From positions 1-64,000 of the forward strand of contig JABARE010000003.1 in NCBI GenBank assembly GCA_019187365.1: 64,000 bases of DNA, in the 5' to 3' direction. Of this stretch, positions 27,000 to 36,938 are shown piece by piece; the first letter of the stretch is position 1, and the number at the start of each line of letters is the position of its first letter. The notes under the pieces are model-generated. The model was not told where the DNA came from and made no database searches. It saw only the letters and a program-made list of their open reading frames with translations. The position numbers were made by a program, and so were the translations under genes. The DNA comes from Saprospiraceae bacterium. GTDB lineage: Bacteria; Bacteroidota; Bacteroidia; Chitinophagales; Saprospiraceae.

Positions 27000-29900
27000 T
27001 CACGGTCTTTGGCACGAAATCCGGATCTGACTAAAACAGTTTCCGACAGATGCATCCCGTCCGCAGCGATTGCCCGCATTGATCCCGGTACCGGTGGCGT
27101 TGATGCACAGGGTACTGCCCACGACGTTGTCGTTTGCGGTAGTGATGCTTCGCGTTCTGAGATTTCTATTCCATCCAACGGTATCGCAATTTAAATTGAC
27201 GAGTACCGCCGACACCGGGCAATGCGAAATGAAGTTGTCATAACGCATCCAGCAATTTTCCATTCCACTGGTGAGACCACCCGTGCAGGCAATCGAGGAG
27301 GTCCATGCGACCCCCCAGATGTTGCTGACCGCTACACCATCGATCGTCATGCCATCACCAGAATTCAGCCTGCCGTTGATGATGCCCTCGCCGTGGTGCC
27401 TGACGCTGACGGCATGCGATAATTCATGGGCAATGATGTTGGCAAGCACCGCGGAAGCTGAGCGGTTCACCAGCGCAACGTTGATCGACACGCTGTCGCA
27501 GGTAACCAGGCCATCATCCCCTGGATCTACTGCATTATACGTATATCCATAAAAGCCACCAATCCCATCCGACCGGTACAGTCGCGCACCTTTCTGATCA
27601 AAGCCCAGCTCGTGGGTATGGCGGTTCCGGTTGATGACCCTGCGGGTTGCATGCACGGTATCCATTTCTGCCTGGTCGATCCTTCTGACTTCAACACCGG
27701 TATGGCCGCGGTCAAAATACCCGGTTCCAATATTGTTTCGATCCCATACCAGCAGGTCTTTGATGTTCATGGCAAACCGCCGGTGAGTGCCACGCACAAA
27801 GAATCCCCGGTATTCTTCATAAGCCGGGATGCCATCGCCATTGAGGTTGTTGTTTCGGCTGGTATCGGCGTCCACCTTTGGATCTTCGGGGTCTGCCTGT
27901 TGGCCATTCGGATCGGCCTCCCAGCCGCGATCAGCAATCCGGTTTTCGTCGATGTCTTTGGGAATGGTCACGCGGTTATCGGCGTACACCGTTTTTTTAG
28001 GACGCCCTTGAGGATGCGTTTTTTCCTCCGCCTTCCACTCGACTGATTTATAAGGTAACTCTGTACTCTTGGAGCCATTGGCCACGGACCGCATAAACCC
28101 AAATCCACCGTAGTCGTCGGAAACGACGGTAACGCTAAATTCCCTTACGGGCGTTTTGGTCCTCGCATTCAGGTAGTATGCTCTGTCCTCATGGCGATCG
28201 TCAGCACCTCGTACCCAGCGGGAACACATCGACGAGTCGAATACCTCGTAGCGGTCGGGAAGCTTTTTAATATACAGGTCCTTACAGGTATCTGCTGTCG
28301 GGTACGGTGGCCAGTTCAGGCACACCCCCCGTTCGTTGCTCGCTTCCGGCAATTCAAAAAAATGGATGCGGCATTGGTGTGCCAACGCTGTTTTCCATTC
28401 GCGGTTGTCTTCGTAAACGAGGTAAGATCGCTTTTCGAGTTCTATTCCGTCCCGCGGCAACCAGGCGGTAGCTGTGGTGTCCATGCGCACTCCGGGCCTG
28501 AATACTTCGATGCGCACCGTATCCGGTTGGGGCCTTGTGTCTTGCACTTTTAAAAAATCCGGATTGTACACGTCTACCTTCAACAGCACTTCCCCAGCCT
28601 GTTCCGGTGCTTCATAAATGATATGGCGGCCTTTGTTTCCCTTGATAAACCGGCCGCCGCCCCTAAGAATGGTCCATTCGTATTCTACGGCGTCCTCAAA
28701 ACTGCGATGGATCCGCTTGGTGGGACAACTGGTGCGGCACCAAAGTTCCACGTCGTCCGGATCGCGAATGTCATCGGCGCTGATCCTCATCCACTCCTTG
28801 TAAACCATTTTGCGGTTGTCCTCAACCGGCGGCAAAACGATCCGGGGTTTTGGCAGGTCGGCCGCCCGGCTCCAGCGCGGTCCCTGGGTCAGGCAGCTTC
28901 CCCTGGGCAAACCCGTATACTGAGAAGGGGACGGGATCCTGAAGGCATCGGATTCAATGCGAATGAGGTAATGGTCGGGCCACAGACTGTCTCGACGGGT
29001 GCGAATGCGGATGTTGCGCGTCACGGTTTCGTCGATCACCTGGCTTGGGTTGTCGTCGATGATCTTCAGTTCGATCAGCGTTTCCTTCATGCTGTCGATG
29101 GCCACGTAAGGAGGCATGAACACCACCCTTTTCCCTTCGCGGAAGCGCTGCGGGTTCAAGCACCCAAGTTCAACCAGGCTTCCTTCGCCGCGGAGGATGC
29201 GCCATTCGAATTTGACTCTGCCGTTTAAGGACCTCATGTCCGTCGAAGGCGTTTCGGGACAACTGAGTTCCGGGTTGCAATCCCACCACAACTCGTCGTA
29301 ATCGACGCCAGCCGCCAGCAGGGGGAGAAATTCATCCCGGTAAATGGTGACAGAATCATTCGGAGGTTCCAGTCCGCCGTCCATGCGCGGCCCCGAAAGT
29401 ACGCGGACAACAGGGTCGCATTTCCATTCCGTCTCGGGAGGTGGTTTGGAGTAGGTACTGCTGGTGGGCACGTATTCCCTGACCAGGGGGGTCGTGGTGG
29501 TGACCGGCACGGTCGTAGTGATACCCGGAGTCGTCATCGTGGGGGTGGTGACCACCGGTGGTGACACCATTTTGCTTTCTACGCTCACGGCGCTGAACGC
29601 ATTCCAGATGCCGTCGAGCCCGGTTTGTATGCTTTTTCGTTCGGGTTCCGGCATGCTGTCCAGCTTTTTTCCGCTCAGTTTTTCAATTTCTTTGCGACCA
29701 ACAGAGTCCCAATGCTCTTTGGGAAGGGGATGGCCGTACAAGGCCTCGGTGCTTTGCCACAAAGCCCATTGAACAACGGTTTCACGCTGCCTTTCCGGGT
29801 TGCCGGCCAGAACAGTGCTGAGCTGACCGCTTTCAACCAGGGTCTCGTAGGCACGGGTGATGTGTTCGTATGCATTCAGCACGAGGGACACACCGACACC

Positions 29901-31247
29901 CGGGTTTTTCTCAGGGTTAATGGGAAAGTATAATGGAGCCCCGGTTCCAGGAATCAGGAAAGTCTGCCTCACCGGCGCCTCAAGGCAGGGTACCATCCGG
30001 CTTTGAGGGGTCTGACGTGACAGTTCGGTCAACAATTCCGTTACTTCGTTCAGTGGCATGCTGGTCCGCGTAGGGATAAACACCTGTTGAATGCCCGGCC
30101 TCCCGGGATCTTTCACGGGTGGGGTTTCCGGACTAAGTCCGGGCAGGCCGATCCAGCTAGAAATATTTTCCTTACTGCCGCCTGCTTCAGTGGGCAGTAC
30201 GTGGATGTCTACGCAGCTGCCGTAGACGGGAATGGTAACGTGGCCGCCGGGAGCAATGATCACCGGAGGAATGGGATCGGCACGCTGTGGCTGGTCTCCA
30301 TTGCCGGGGATGTAGAGCGGTCCATTGCCGATGTGCACCTCAACGGTCTGGTCGGTAGGGTTACTCAGGTGGATGTCTGCAATGTGTCCGTTGGGAAAGC
30401 TGGTACTGATAACGCTTGCGGTATTTGCAATTTCCGGATGAGAAGTTGGCGGGGCCTCTGCAATCTTCGTAGTGGTTTCGGGCAAGGTGGGTGGCTGAAA
30501 CAAAGGAGTGCCGCTTTGCTGTCCGGTGAGGATGACCGCATCGATGATGGGTGTGTGCGGAATCGCCATGACCGGGTATCCCGGACCTCCACCCTGGGGG
30601 GTTAGCTCCCGTTCCAGAGAATCGCAAAACTTCCTGATCCGGTCGCAGGGATCGAATTCTGATCCGATGCTCCACCACCAGAGGGTAAATTGCACGACGA
30701 CATCTCTCTCCAATGCTGGGTTGAAATCGAGCGGTGTTTTTATCTGTCCGTCTTCGCGGAGCCGGTCGAAGGTCTCCTGCCACAGTCTGACCCGTTCGAT
30801 CATTGGATTGCTGACATCCCATTCACCGGATGGTGGCCAGTGTGTACCTGCAGGGGAAGTGGGCAGGTCTGCATCCAGGCAATAACCGTAAAGGGGAACC
30901 GTCGTCCGCGGTGTGGTGACGGTTACCGTTACCGGCGTGCAGGTGATGGGACGCTGATGCCGTGGCCCGGTGGTCGTAACGGTAGCCGGGATTTCCACGG
31001 TGCGTGGCCCGGTACCGGTATAGACGATGGTTGCAGTGGCAATGTTGCCCGTTGGAAAGCCTGTGGATACAACATCAATGCTTATTTCCTGCACATCCTG
31101 CGGCTTGGGGCTTTCGCCCTGCAAACGGTTGGCGGAGGGTAAAACTCCGGCAAAGTGGGGAAGGGGCGTCAGGGAAACGGGCAAGACGACTGCTGCGATC
31201 AGCAGCAGCATTCGAAGCAACGAAATCATTCCAAGGTGTTTTTTCAT
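27000..31247 (-). CDS. Very large secreted protein with duplicated modules and metzincin-like zinc motif
   Basis: The 1415-residue protein has a signal peptide (hydrophobic 9-27). Two related N-terminal modules occur (VVSTGFPTGNIATATIVYTG and VISTSFPNGHIADIHLSNPT), each ending in VPLYGYC or IPVYGSC and each followed by a helical segment with VVVQFTLWWW or TVVQWALWQS. A Thr-rich linker (around residues 560-590) leads to two beta-sandwich-like modules (VKFEWRILRGEGSLV and VEYEWTILRGGGRFI). Near the C terminus HELSHAVSVRH (H1274, E1275, H1278, H1284) fits HExxHxxxxxH, the zinc motif of metzincin peptidases, though the usual glycine is Val. No type IX sorting tail is recognised. Family unknown to me. 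A proteolytic role is inference. Confidence 0.8.
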   Translation of the reverse strand: MKKHLGMISLLRMLLLIAAVVLPVSLTPLPHFAGVLPSANRLQGESPKPQDVQEISIDVVSTGFPTGNIATATIVYTGTGPRTVEIPATVTTTGPRHQRPITCTPVTVTVTTPRTTVPLYGYCLDADLPTSPAGTHWPPSGEWDVSNPMIERVRLWQETFDRLREDGQIKTPLDFNPALERDVVVQFTLWWWSIGSEFDPCDRIRKFCDSLERELTPQGGGPGYPVMAIPHTPIIDAVILTGQQSGTPLFQPPTLPETTTKIAEAPPTSHPEIANTASVISTSFPNGHIADIHLSNPTDQTVEVHIGNGPLYIPGNGDQPQRADPIPPVIIAPGGHVTIPVYGSCVDIHVLPTEAGGSKENISSWIGLPGLSPETPPVKDPGRPGIQQVFIPTRTSMPLNEVTELLTELSRQTPQSRMVPCLEAPVRQTFLIPGTGAPLYFPINPEKNPGVGVSLVLNAYEHITRAYETLVESGQLSTVLAGNPERQRETVVQWALWQSTEALYGHPLPKEHWDSVGRKEIEKLSGKKLDSMPEPERKSIQTGLDGIWNAFSAVSVESKMVSPPVVTTPTMTTPGITTTVPVTTTTPLVREYVPTSSTYSKPPPETEWKCDPVVRVLSGPRMDGGLEPPNDSVTIYRDEFLPLLAAGVDYDELWWDCNPELSCPETPSTDMRSLNGRVKFEWRILRGEGSLVELGCLNPQRFREGKRVVFMPPYVAIDSMKETLIELKIIDDNPSQVIDETVTRNIRIRTRRDSLWPDHYLIRIESDAFRIPSPSQYTGLPRGSCLTQGPRWSRAADLPKPRIVLPPVEDNRKMVYKEWMRISADDIRDPDDVELWCRTSCPTKRIHRSFEDAVEYEWTILRGGGRFIKGNKGRHIIYEAPEQAGEVLLKVDVYNPDFLKVQDTRPQPDTVRIEVFRPGVRMDTTATAWLPRDGIELEKRSYLVYEDNREWKTALAHQCRIHFFELPEASNERGVCLNWPPYPTADTCKDLYIKKLPDRYEVFDSSMCSRWVRGADDRHEDRAYYLNARTKTPVREFSVTVVSDDYGGFGFMRSVANGSKSTELPYKSVEWKAEEKTHPQGRPKKTVYADNRVTIPKDIDENRIADRGWEADPNGQQADPEDPKVDADTSRNNNLNGDGIPAYEEYRGFFVRGTHRRFAMNIKDLLVWDRNNIGTGYFDRGHTGVEVRRIDQAEMDTVHATRRVINRNRHTHELGFDQKGARLYRSDGIGGFYGYTYNAVDPGDDGLVTCDSVSINVALVNRSASAVLANIIAHELSHAVSVRHHGEGIINGRLNSGDGMTIDGVAVSNIWGVAWTSSIACTGGLTSGMENCWMRYDNFISHCPVSAVLVNLNCDTVGWNRNLRTRSITTANDNVVGSTLCINATGTGINAGNRCGRDASVGNCFSQIRISCQRP

Positions 31248-32047
31248 ACCGGATCCATGAAAGGGCTTAGAAAACGATCATTCCTCATTCCCCGCATACG
31301 CCACTTGCAAGCACAACAGAACCTTCATTCGGCACAATGCGGATCATTAACCGGCAGATGGGAATCCGTCCGACATCATCATTGGTCGTGTTGACCCTGC
31401 TAAGTTATTACAATACGGGGATAAAAGCAAATGCAGTGCGAAACGGCAGCACTGTTTCAGGGGCGAATGCCTGCCAATGGGGCTTTGTGCAGTCGTTTTA
31501 CAACTTTGCCGCCACGTGTATGGCGGAGGGATCCGGACGCCAGAGGTCGCAAATTCGAACACTCCCGAAATGAACGGTGCAAGAAGAGAAAAGGTGAATG
31601 TTAAGGGCACTTCTAAAAAATCCATTCAACACTTAAATTTCTCCTGCCCTCCATTTTACCTGCCTATGTTTTAGTGCCGTGAATGCAGCTCGTACCGGCT
31701 CCATGTATCGCGATCTCAATGAGTTTCATCTTTTTTATCCGTGTACTGCCCTTATGTTCTTCTTTGTTGCCATTGAGTAAAAATTACACCAATTTCTTTT
31801 GTAGTGGGCAGGGTTGCCAGTGTTCCTTTCGTTTACTTCCACTGGTTCATTTCTTTTATACTTAAAGTTGGACGAGTTCGACACCCTGAGCAAAGGTGAA
31901 GCGCAACCGGGATGAAAACAAAATCTCCCGGAAAATTGAAATATCCGATCAGCGGGGGCATTGCGGTAAAATGGCGTGCCGACGCCCACGCCGGTGGCCG
32001 GCCCGCATTGGACAAAAGGGTTTATCTTCGCTGCGCAATTGCAAATT
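31248..32047. other. Intergenic region before pdxA
   Basis: Eight hundred base pairs without a convincing gene. A weak hairpin is formed by CCAGTG (31817-31822) and CACTGG (31840-31845). The stretch around 31520-31560 looks tRNA-like in small pieces but does not fold as a tRNA. A frame running into pdxA from 31976 is an extension of that gene and is not conserved. Confidence 0.5.
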
Positions 32048-33106
32048 ATGGAAAAGATCCGCGTCGGCATCAGTTGTGGCGACATCAACAGCATCAGCCT
32101 TGAGGTCATACTCAAGGCGCTAAGTCACGAAATGATCTACAAGAGCATCATTCCTGTGCTGTACGGGAATGTCAAGATCGCCAGCTACCACAAGAACATC
32201 GCCAAACTCGATGCACTCAGTTTCAACAACCTGGCGCAGGGTGAGCGTCCCCGGCCGGGGAGGCTGAACCTGGTGAACTGTTGGAGCGAAAACGTGACCA
32301 TCGCGCTGGGCAAGGCCAGCCCCGATGGCGGAAAATACGCCATGCTGGCCCTCGACCGCGCCCTGCAGGACGCCATCAGCGGCGAGATCGACGCCCTCGT
32401 TACCGGTCCCATCAACAAGCTGGCCATGCGCATGGCGGGATTTGCCCATTTCGGACACACGGGCTACCTGCGCGAAAAGGCCGGTGTGCCCGACTGCCTG
32501 ATGTTTATGGTCTCAGAGTCCCTGAAAGTGGGTGTCGTCACCGATCACCTTCCGCTATCGCAGGTTGCCGGAGCCATCCAAAAGGATGCCGTGCTGCGCA
32601 AGATCCGCATCATGGAGCAGTCGCTGATGAGCGATTTTGGTTTGGAAAAACCACACCTCGCCGTGCTTGGACTCAACCCGCATGCCGGTGAAGAGGGACT
32701 GCTTGGCCCGGAAGACGAAGAGATCATCCGTCCGGCCATCATCGAGGCAAAAAAAGCAGGCGTGTTTGTATCCGGACCCTATCCTGCCGACAGTTTCTTT
32801 GGCAACGGCGCGTTTAGCAAATTCGACGGAATCCTCGCGATGTATCACGATCAGGGACTGATCCCCTTCAAAACCATCGCCAGCCATGAAGGAGTTAACT
32901 TTACTGCAGGCCTGCCCTTCGTGCGAACATCGCCCGATCACGGCACAGCGTTCGACCTCGCAGGAAAAAATGAAGCCGACCCGGGCTCCATGTTCAATGC
33001 GCTGATCCTGGCAAAAAATATCGTCAGTCAGCGTAAAGGCTATAGGGAAATGCGGGAAAACGTTTTGCGAAAAAGGCCAAAGCTATCAGAAGAAATGAGC
33101 GAGTAG
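32048..33106 (+). CDS. pdxA: 4-hydroxythreonine-4-phosphate dehydrogenase
   Basis: The 352-residue enzyme oxidises 4-phosphohydroxy-L-threonine in vitamin B6 (PLP) synthesis. Start at 32048 gives MEKIRVGISCGDINSIS, the usual beginning. Metal and substrate motifs are TGPINKLAMRMAGFAHFGHTGYL (in parts TGPINKLAMR and FGHTGYL), GLNPHAGEEGLLG and AMYHDQGLIPFK, followed by RTSPDHGTAFDLAG. The length and motifs are complete. It is monocistronic as far as the window shows, convergent with the muramidase gene. Confidence 0.95.
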   Translation: MEKIRVGISCGDINSISLEVILKALSHEMIYKSIIPVLYGNVKIASYHKNIAKLDALSFNNLAQGERPRPGRLNLVNCWSENVTIALGKASPDGGKYAMLALDRALQDAISGEIDALVTGPINKLAMRMAGFAHFGHTGYLREKAGVPDCLMFMVSESLKVGVVTDHLPLSQVAGAIQKDAVLRKIRIMEQSLMSDFGLEKPHLAVLGLNPHAGEEGLLGPEDEEIIRPAIIEAKKAGVFVSGPYPADSFFGNGAFSKFDGILAMYHDQGLIPFKTIASHEGVNFTAGLPFVRTSPDHGTAFDLAGKNEADPGSMFNALILAKNIVSQRKGYREMRENVLRKRPKLSEEMSE

Positions 33107-33178
33107 GTTAATCACGCTATTAGCATTCGTCTCGGTTGAGATTGGTTTATTCTCTCCGACAACTTTGGCAGTGCAAAT

Positions 33179-33922
33179 TTAGCGCTTTTTCCGAATAGAA
33201 CTCCTCTTCCGGACTTTGTATTTGCTCACATTTTTTTTGACGCTCGTTTTGACAACGGGCTTTGCACAGGCAAGCGGACGAATGTCGCGGCTCAGGATCT
33301 CCACGGCCGTTATGGCACGCACATCCGCAGCTGGCTCACCGGTCACTGCAGGTTCGGAAGCCGGGTTGGTGGCAACCTCGGTGTCAAGCAGATCGAGGTT
33401 GTAACGCTCGATGATCCGGATCAGGCGTTCGGGATAGTTGGGGTCGGTTGCGTATCCACACTTTTTTAAACCATACGCCCACGACTTGTAATCGCTCAGC
33501 GGCAACTCAAACAATTCGCGGTAACGAGGACGGTATTTTAAAAAGTCGGAGTGGTCCATGTAAGATTCCATTGCGGTCGGATAAGACCGGAAACAGGAAA
33601 ATACGAGACTGCCGGTACTGTCGCGGTCGTCGTCTTTGTACTGGTAAGTTGCTCCAGACCAGGTCGTCTTGCACTTGATGCCAAAATGGTTGTTTGCCTG
33701 CGTGGCCAGCTCGCTGCGTCCTGATTGCGATTCGTGCAGTGCCTGCGCCATCTTGATGCTCGCGGGAATGCCCGTGCGCTCCATTTCACTGACCGCCACC
33801 AGCTTAAACTGCTCGATGTAACGCTCCTGTACGGAGACGGGTCGCGAGGCCGTCATGCATACCGCACTCAGGGAGAGCACCAACCATCTCAAAACAGGGG
33901 AAGTAGAGAACCGTGACCGCAT
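33179..33922 (-). CDS. Secreted glucosaminidase-type muramidase (GH73-like)
   Basis: With the ATG at 33922 the protein has 247 residues and starts with a signal/anchor segment (LRWLVLSLSAVCMTA). The domain at about 40-175 is of the mannosyl-glycoprotein endo-beta-N-acetylglucosaminidase type: IPASIKMAQALHESQSGRS with the catalytic glutamate, NNHFGIKC and YKDDDRDSTGSLVF. YGLKKCGYATDPNYPERLI is the conserved end. The C-terminal tail is basic and low complexity (KNVSKYKVRKRSSIRKKR), probably binding wall polymers. It would cut the glycan strands of peptidoglycan. Confidence 0.88.
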   Translation of the reverse strand: MRSRFSTSPVLRWLVLSLSAVCMTASRPVSVQERYIEQFKLVAVSEMERTGIPASIKMAQALHESQSGRSELATQANNHFGIKCKTTWSGATYQYKDDDRDSTGSLVFSCFRSYPTAMESYMDHSDFLKYRPRYRELFELPLSDYKSWAYGLKKCGYATDPNYPERLIRIIERYNLDLLDTEVATNPASEPAVTGEPAADVRAITAVEILSRDIRPLACAKPVVKTSVKKNVSKYKVRKRSSIRKKR

Positions 33923-34197
33923 CGCAAATTTTCTTTGCCTTTTCAGATACAAAAATAATACCAATTTCGAAATTGCCAAAGGGGGCTAAATGTATATATA
34001 CCTTATAATCAATTATATACATAGTGCTTTTATTAATAATATGATAATTGAACCCAAAAATTCCGGGAGCCGGGTGTGAGCCGTCGGGATTTATGAAGCC
34101 GGATTAAATCAATGGCACTGCGGACCGGTCAGAGCGAAACATTCTCTTCTGCATCGCGAACCAGCCGGTTTGAGCCATTTAAGACAGAGGTCGCAGG
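33923..34197. other. AT-rich intergenic region
   Basis: The segment around 33990-34060 is strongly AT-rich and contains the inverted repeat TGTATATA/TATATACA. It likely carries regulatory elements for the muramidase gene; no gene is visible. Confidence 0.4.
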
Positions 34198-34752
34198 TCA
34201 TTTCCACTTGATGTTGCAGCCAATGCTGGGGTATTGCACTGCATCCGGTGCCTGCCCGGAGAGTATGGCTTCTATGGCATTTCGCAGGTCGTGGCCGGTC
34301 ACGGGAAGTCCACTGCCGGGCCTGCTTTCGTCGAGCCTGCCCCGGTAAACCAGTTTCCTTTCGGCGTCGAACAGGTAAAAGTCCGGAGTGCAGGCTGCAT
34401 CGTAAGCGCGGGCGAGCTCCTGGGTCTCGTCGTAGAGGTAGGGAAAAGGAAATCGGCGTTCTGTTGCCAGGGCTTTCATTTCGGCCGGCCCGTCCTGCGG
34501 GTAGCTTGAGACGTCGTTGGCGCTGATGCCGAGCGTGCAGAGTCCGCGGGGCTGGTATTCCGCTGCGATGCGGAGCAGCTCGTCGAGGACGTGCACCACG
34601 TAAGGGCAGTGGTTGCACATAAACACTATGAGGTAGGCTTCGAAGCCCGAGAGCTCGTCAAAATGAAGGATCCTGCCCGAGACGACATCCGGAAGCCTGA
34701 AGTCAGGAGCCCGGGTTCCAAGGGCAAGCATATTGGAAGGTGTAGCGGCCAT
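34198..34752 (-). CDS. Thioredoxin-like redoxin (AhpC/TSA family)
   Basis: The 184-residue protein has the redoxin layout: LGTRAPDFRLPDVVSGR at the start, YLIVFMCNHCPYV with a CxxC (C46/C49) in the redox position, and CTPDFYLFDAERKLVYRGRLD at the usual cis-Pro and strand positions. CNHCP is the version found in a common Bacteroidota family of thioredoxin-fold proteins annotated as thiol-disulfide oxidoreductases. No signal peptide is visible. The C terminus GCNIKWK is conserved in that family. Confidence 0.88.
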   Translation of the reverse strand: MAATPSNMLALGTRAPDFRLPDVVSGRILHFDELSGFEAYLIVFMCNHCPYVVHVLDELLRIAAEYQPRGLCTLGISANDVSSYPQDGPAEMKALATERRFPFPYLYDETQELARAYDAACTPDFYLFDAERKLVYRGRLDESRPGSGLPVTGHDLRNAIEAILSGQAPDAVQYPSIGCNIKWK

Positions 34753-34844
34753 GGTTTGTCGGTAAAAGTGCAGTACAAAGATAGGAAACCGGCTGGGTCA
34801 GCATTCAACCTCAAGCGAGAGACCGTCCTCAACGGCCCGTTGAT

Positions 34845-35258
34845 TCATGCCTTTGGAGAGCGCCACACGAGCCTTCGTGTATGGGAAAGACGTCCATCCT
34901 GATCGTAAAGTGCCAGGAAATACAAACCGCGCGGGCGCTGCGACAGGTCGATGGTCACACAGTCGCCATCCGGAAGTGCATGGCAATCCAGGGTCCTTCC
35001 CAGTAGGTCCATCAACTGAAAATGGTCAAATGCCTGAGCGCGTGGGTCCAGCAGGCAGATCCCGTCAGCACACCCGATTCCGATCTCCGCAGTTTGTTCC
35101 GGAGGCAGGCTCCTGTGGAACTTGATCCCGGAGGGCATGTTAGGGTTGGAAGCTTCCAATCCCGGCCACATCGGCCACAGATAAAGAGCGAATAGCAAGC
35201 TCATCAAAATGTTCTGATTGCCAGTTGTTGCGCTCATGGTGGGTTTCGCTTTGTACAT
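34845..35258 (-). CDS. Small secreted protein consisting mostly of a type IX sorting-like domain
   Basis: The 137-residue protein has a signal peptide (MSLLFALYLWPMWPGLEA, start at M1 or M8). After about 35 further residues it matches the core of a type A sorting domain: FQLMDLLGRTLDCHALPDGD and IDLSQRPRGLYFLALYDQDG. Ordinary carriers have a large passenger before this domain; here almost none is present. It could be a secretion-system tool, a decoy, or the remnant of a larger gene. Conservation elsewhere is unknown to me. Confidence 0.7.
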   Translation of the reverse strand: MYKAKPTMSATTGNQNILMSLLFALYLWPMWPGLEASNPNMPSGIKFHRSLPPEQTAEIGIGCADGICLLDPRAQAFDHFQLMDLLGRTLDCHALPDGDCVTIDLSQRPRGLYFLALYDQDGRLSHTRRLVWRSPKA

Positions 35259-35687
35259 TCGACACCCGCTCCCGCAAAAAGTTTAACCCTAAACCCCCTC
35301 CATGATAGAAGGGAGTGAACGGATTCAAGGTCTATGTAGGGAATTGAGTATGAACCATGCGGCACATTATCGCACGATCCAACGCCAAGAGAAGTGCCCT
35401 CCATCAAGTTCACAGTACCAATATTCGGGTGATCGAAAATATCGTTCCTATGAATTTGCATAGGAGTGATAAAGTCTGGGCAAGACCAAGACTGAACGCC
35501 CGCCTGAGTTAGGGTTTATTGAAATGGTTCATCTGAATAAACCGGGCACACTGTGCCGGCAATCCTGGTCTAAAAGCTCTCCCTAATTGGCTTTCTTCTA
35601 TTTTCCGCCGAATTTATAACCAACAGTCCCCCTCAATGAGGGATTATTCGCCATCATCGGGATGCAATTCCCTGCTAATTGCCCGTT
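35259..35687. other. Intergenic region
   Basis: About 430 bp without a supportable gene; only short frames occur. A small CCCTCAATGAGGG hairpin lies near 35630. Confidence 0.4.
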
Positions 35688-36248
35688 TCAGGAACTTCTT
35701 CTGAAAGCAAGTTCAGGATATTTGCCTTTTGCAGAGGAGATGTACTCCTCGACGATGGCCATATCCTCTTCCGGCTTTTCGCCGGGCATAAAGGCCTGGT
35801 GAAAGTGGACGGTGCGGCTTGGGTAGTCGATGGTGGCGGGAACGATGGGAACTCCGGCCATACGGGCGATGTGATAATACCCCGATTTGAGCCGGGCAAC
35901 GCGTTTGCGGGTCCCTTCAGGCGCAATGACGATGGCAAATTCTCTTTTTTCGCGGAAGAGCGCTGCGTAGCGTTCTACCTGTTGAAGGGAAGCCGAGCGC
36001 TCGACGGGATAGCCTCCCAGGACGCGGAAGAGCCAGCCAAACGGAGGGCGGAACAGGCTTGCTTTTCCGATGAAGTGGATCTTCTCCAAGCCGGTAGCCC
36101 ACCGCACCAGGATGCCCAGGGGAAAATCCCAATTCGACGTGTGGGGCCCAATGGCAACCACAAATTGGTCGAGTGCCCGCAGGGGCTCGTCCCCCCGGAC
36201 CTTCCAGCCAAGTAATTGCAACATCCGGCGACTAAACCATCCCATCAT
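35688..36248 (-). CDS. 1-acyl-glycerol-phosphate acyltransferase-like (PlsC domain)
   Basis: With the ATG at 36248 the protein has 186 residues. The PlsC motifs are intact: GPHTSNWD (HxxxxD catalytic), the second block FRPPFGWLFRVLGG, and IAPEGTRKR (EGT). This short cytosolic/peripheral form is common in Bacteroidota and may acylate glycerophosphate or lipid A-like substrates; the substrate cannot be read. Two start codons in tandem (36248 and 36245) are possible. Confidence 0.88.
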   Translation of the reverse strand: MMGWFSRRMLQLLGWKVRGDEPLRALDQFVVAIGPHTSNWDFPLGILVRWATGLEKIHFIGKASLFRPPFGWLFRVLGGYPVERSASLQQVERYAALFREKREFAIVIAPEGTRKRVARLKSGYYHIARMAGVPIVPATIDYPSRTVHFHQAFMPGEKPEEDMAIVEEYISSAKGKYPELAFRRSS

Positions 36249-36364
36249 AATATGGTCTAAAAATGCGACTTTTCCCGGCAATCCACCGAATTTTATGACC
36301 TCATTTCACCTTGAAATGCGAAGATTCAACATTAAACCAAGAGGCGCCTGGCAAGTCAAACCAA

Positions 36365-36937
36365 ATGATGATGGCAACCAAAGTAACGGACGACCAGTTG
36401 ATTGTCGACTGGATCAGGACACCGGCGACAGCCGATAAAGGCTTTCGCGCCCTGCTCGATAAATACCAGCAAAAGCTCTATTGGCACGTCCGGCGAATGG
36501 TGCTCGTTCACGAAGACGCCGACGACGTTTTGCAAAACACCTTCATCAAGGTGTACCGCAATATTGACAGCTTCGAAGGCAAGAGCAGCCTGTTTACCTG
36601 GCTGTACCGCATCGCCACCAACGAGTGCCTGAGTTTTTTGGACAGAAACAAGCGCCACCGGTACGATGGCATGGATGGCGAAGGGGACGAGGGGGTGCTC
36701 AACCAGTTGCAGTCGGACCCCTTTTTCGACGGAGATGCCATACAGCTATGCCTGCAGCAGGCGCTGGCCACCCTACCGGATCGGCAAAAGCAGGTGTTCC
36801 TGCTGCGCTACCACGACGAGATGTCTTACAGGGATATGTCGGAGATCCTCGACACCTCGGAAGGCGCGCTGAAAGCCTCCTACCATCATGCCGTGAAAAA
36901 GATCGGCGAATTTTTTAAACAGAGAGAAACGTTTTGA
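36365..36937 (+). CDS. ECF-type RNA polymerase sigma factor
   Basis: With ATG at 36365 (or 36368/36371) the protein has 190 residues. Region 2 is seen as FRALLDKYQQKLYWHVRRMV and HEDADDVLQNTFIKVYRNI, and region 4 as LATLPDRQKQVFLLRYHDEMSYRDMSEIL (in parts LATLPDRQKQVFLLRYHDE and MSYRDMSEIL) followed by TSEGALKASYHHAVKKI. It heads an operon with a membrane protein 1 bp downstream and a Spy-like protein, the typical order sigma - membrane anti-sigma - periplasmic partner. Its own targets are not visible here. Confidence 0.92.
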   Translation: MMMATKVTDDQLIVDWIRTPATADKGFRALLDKYQQKLYWHVRRMVLVHEDADDVLQNTFIKVYRNIDSFEGKSSLFTWLYRIATNECLSFLDRNKRHRYDGMDGEGDEGVLNQLQSDPFFDGDAIQLCLQQALATLPDRQKQVFLLRYHDEMSYRDMSEILDTSEGALKASYHHAVKKIGEFFKQRETF

Positions 36938-36938
36938 C

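Noticed and set aside
31500-31570. tRNA-like pieces (CCGCCA on the minus strand and a TTCGAAT T-loop-like word)
   Set aside because: The five bases on either side of TTCGAAT are not complementary and no clover leaf can be drawn; the pieces are also in the wrong spacing.
35600-35660. CCCTCAATGAGGG as a terminator
   Set aside because: Very short stem and no T-run on either strand.
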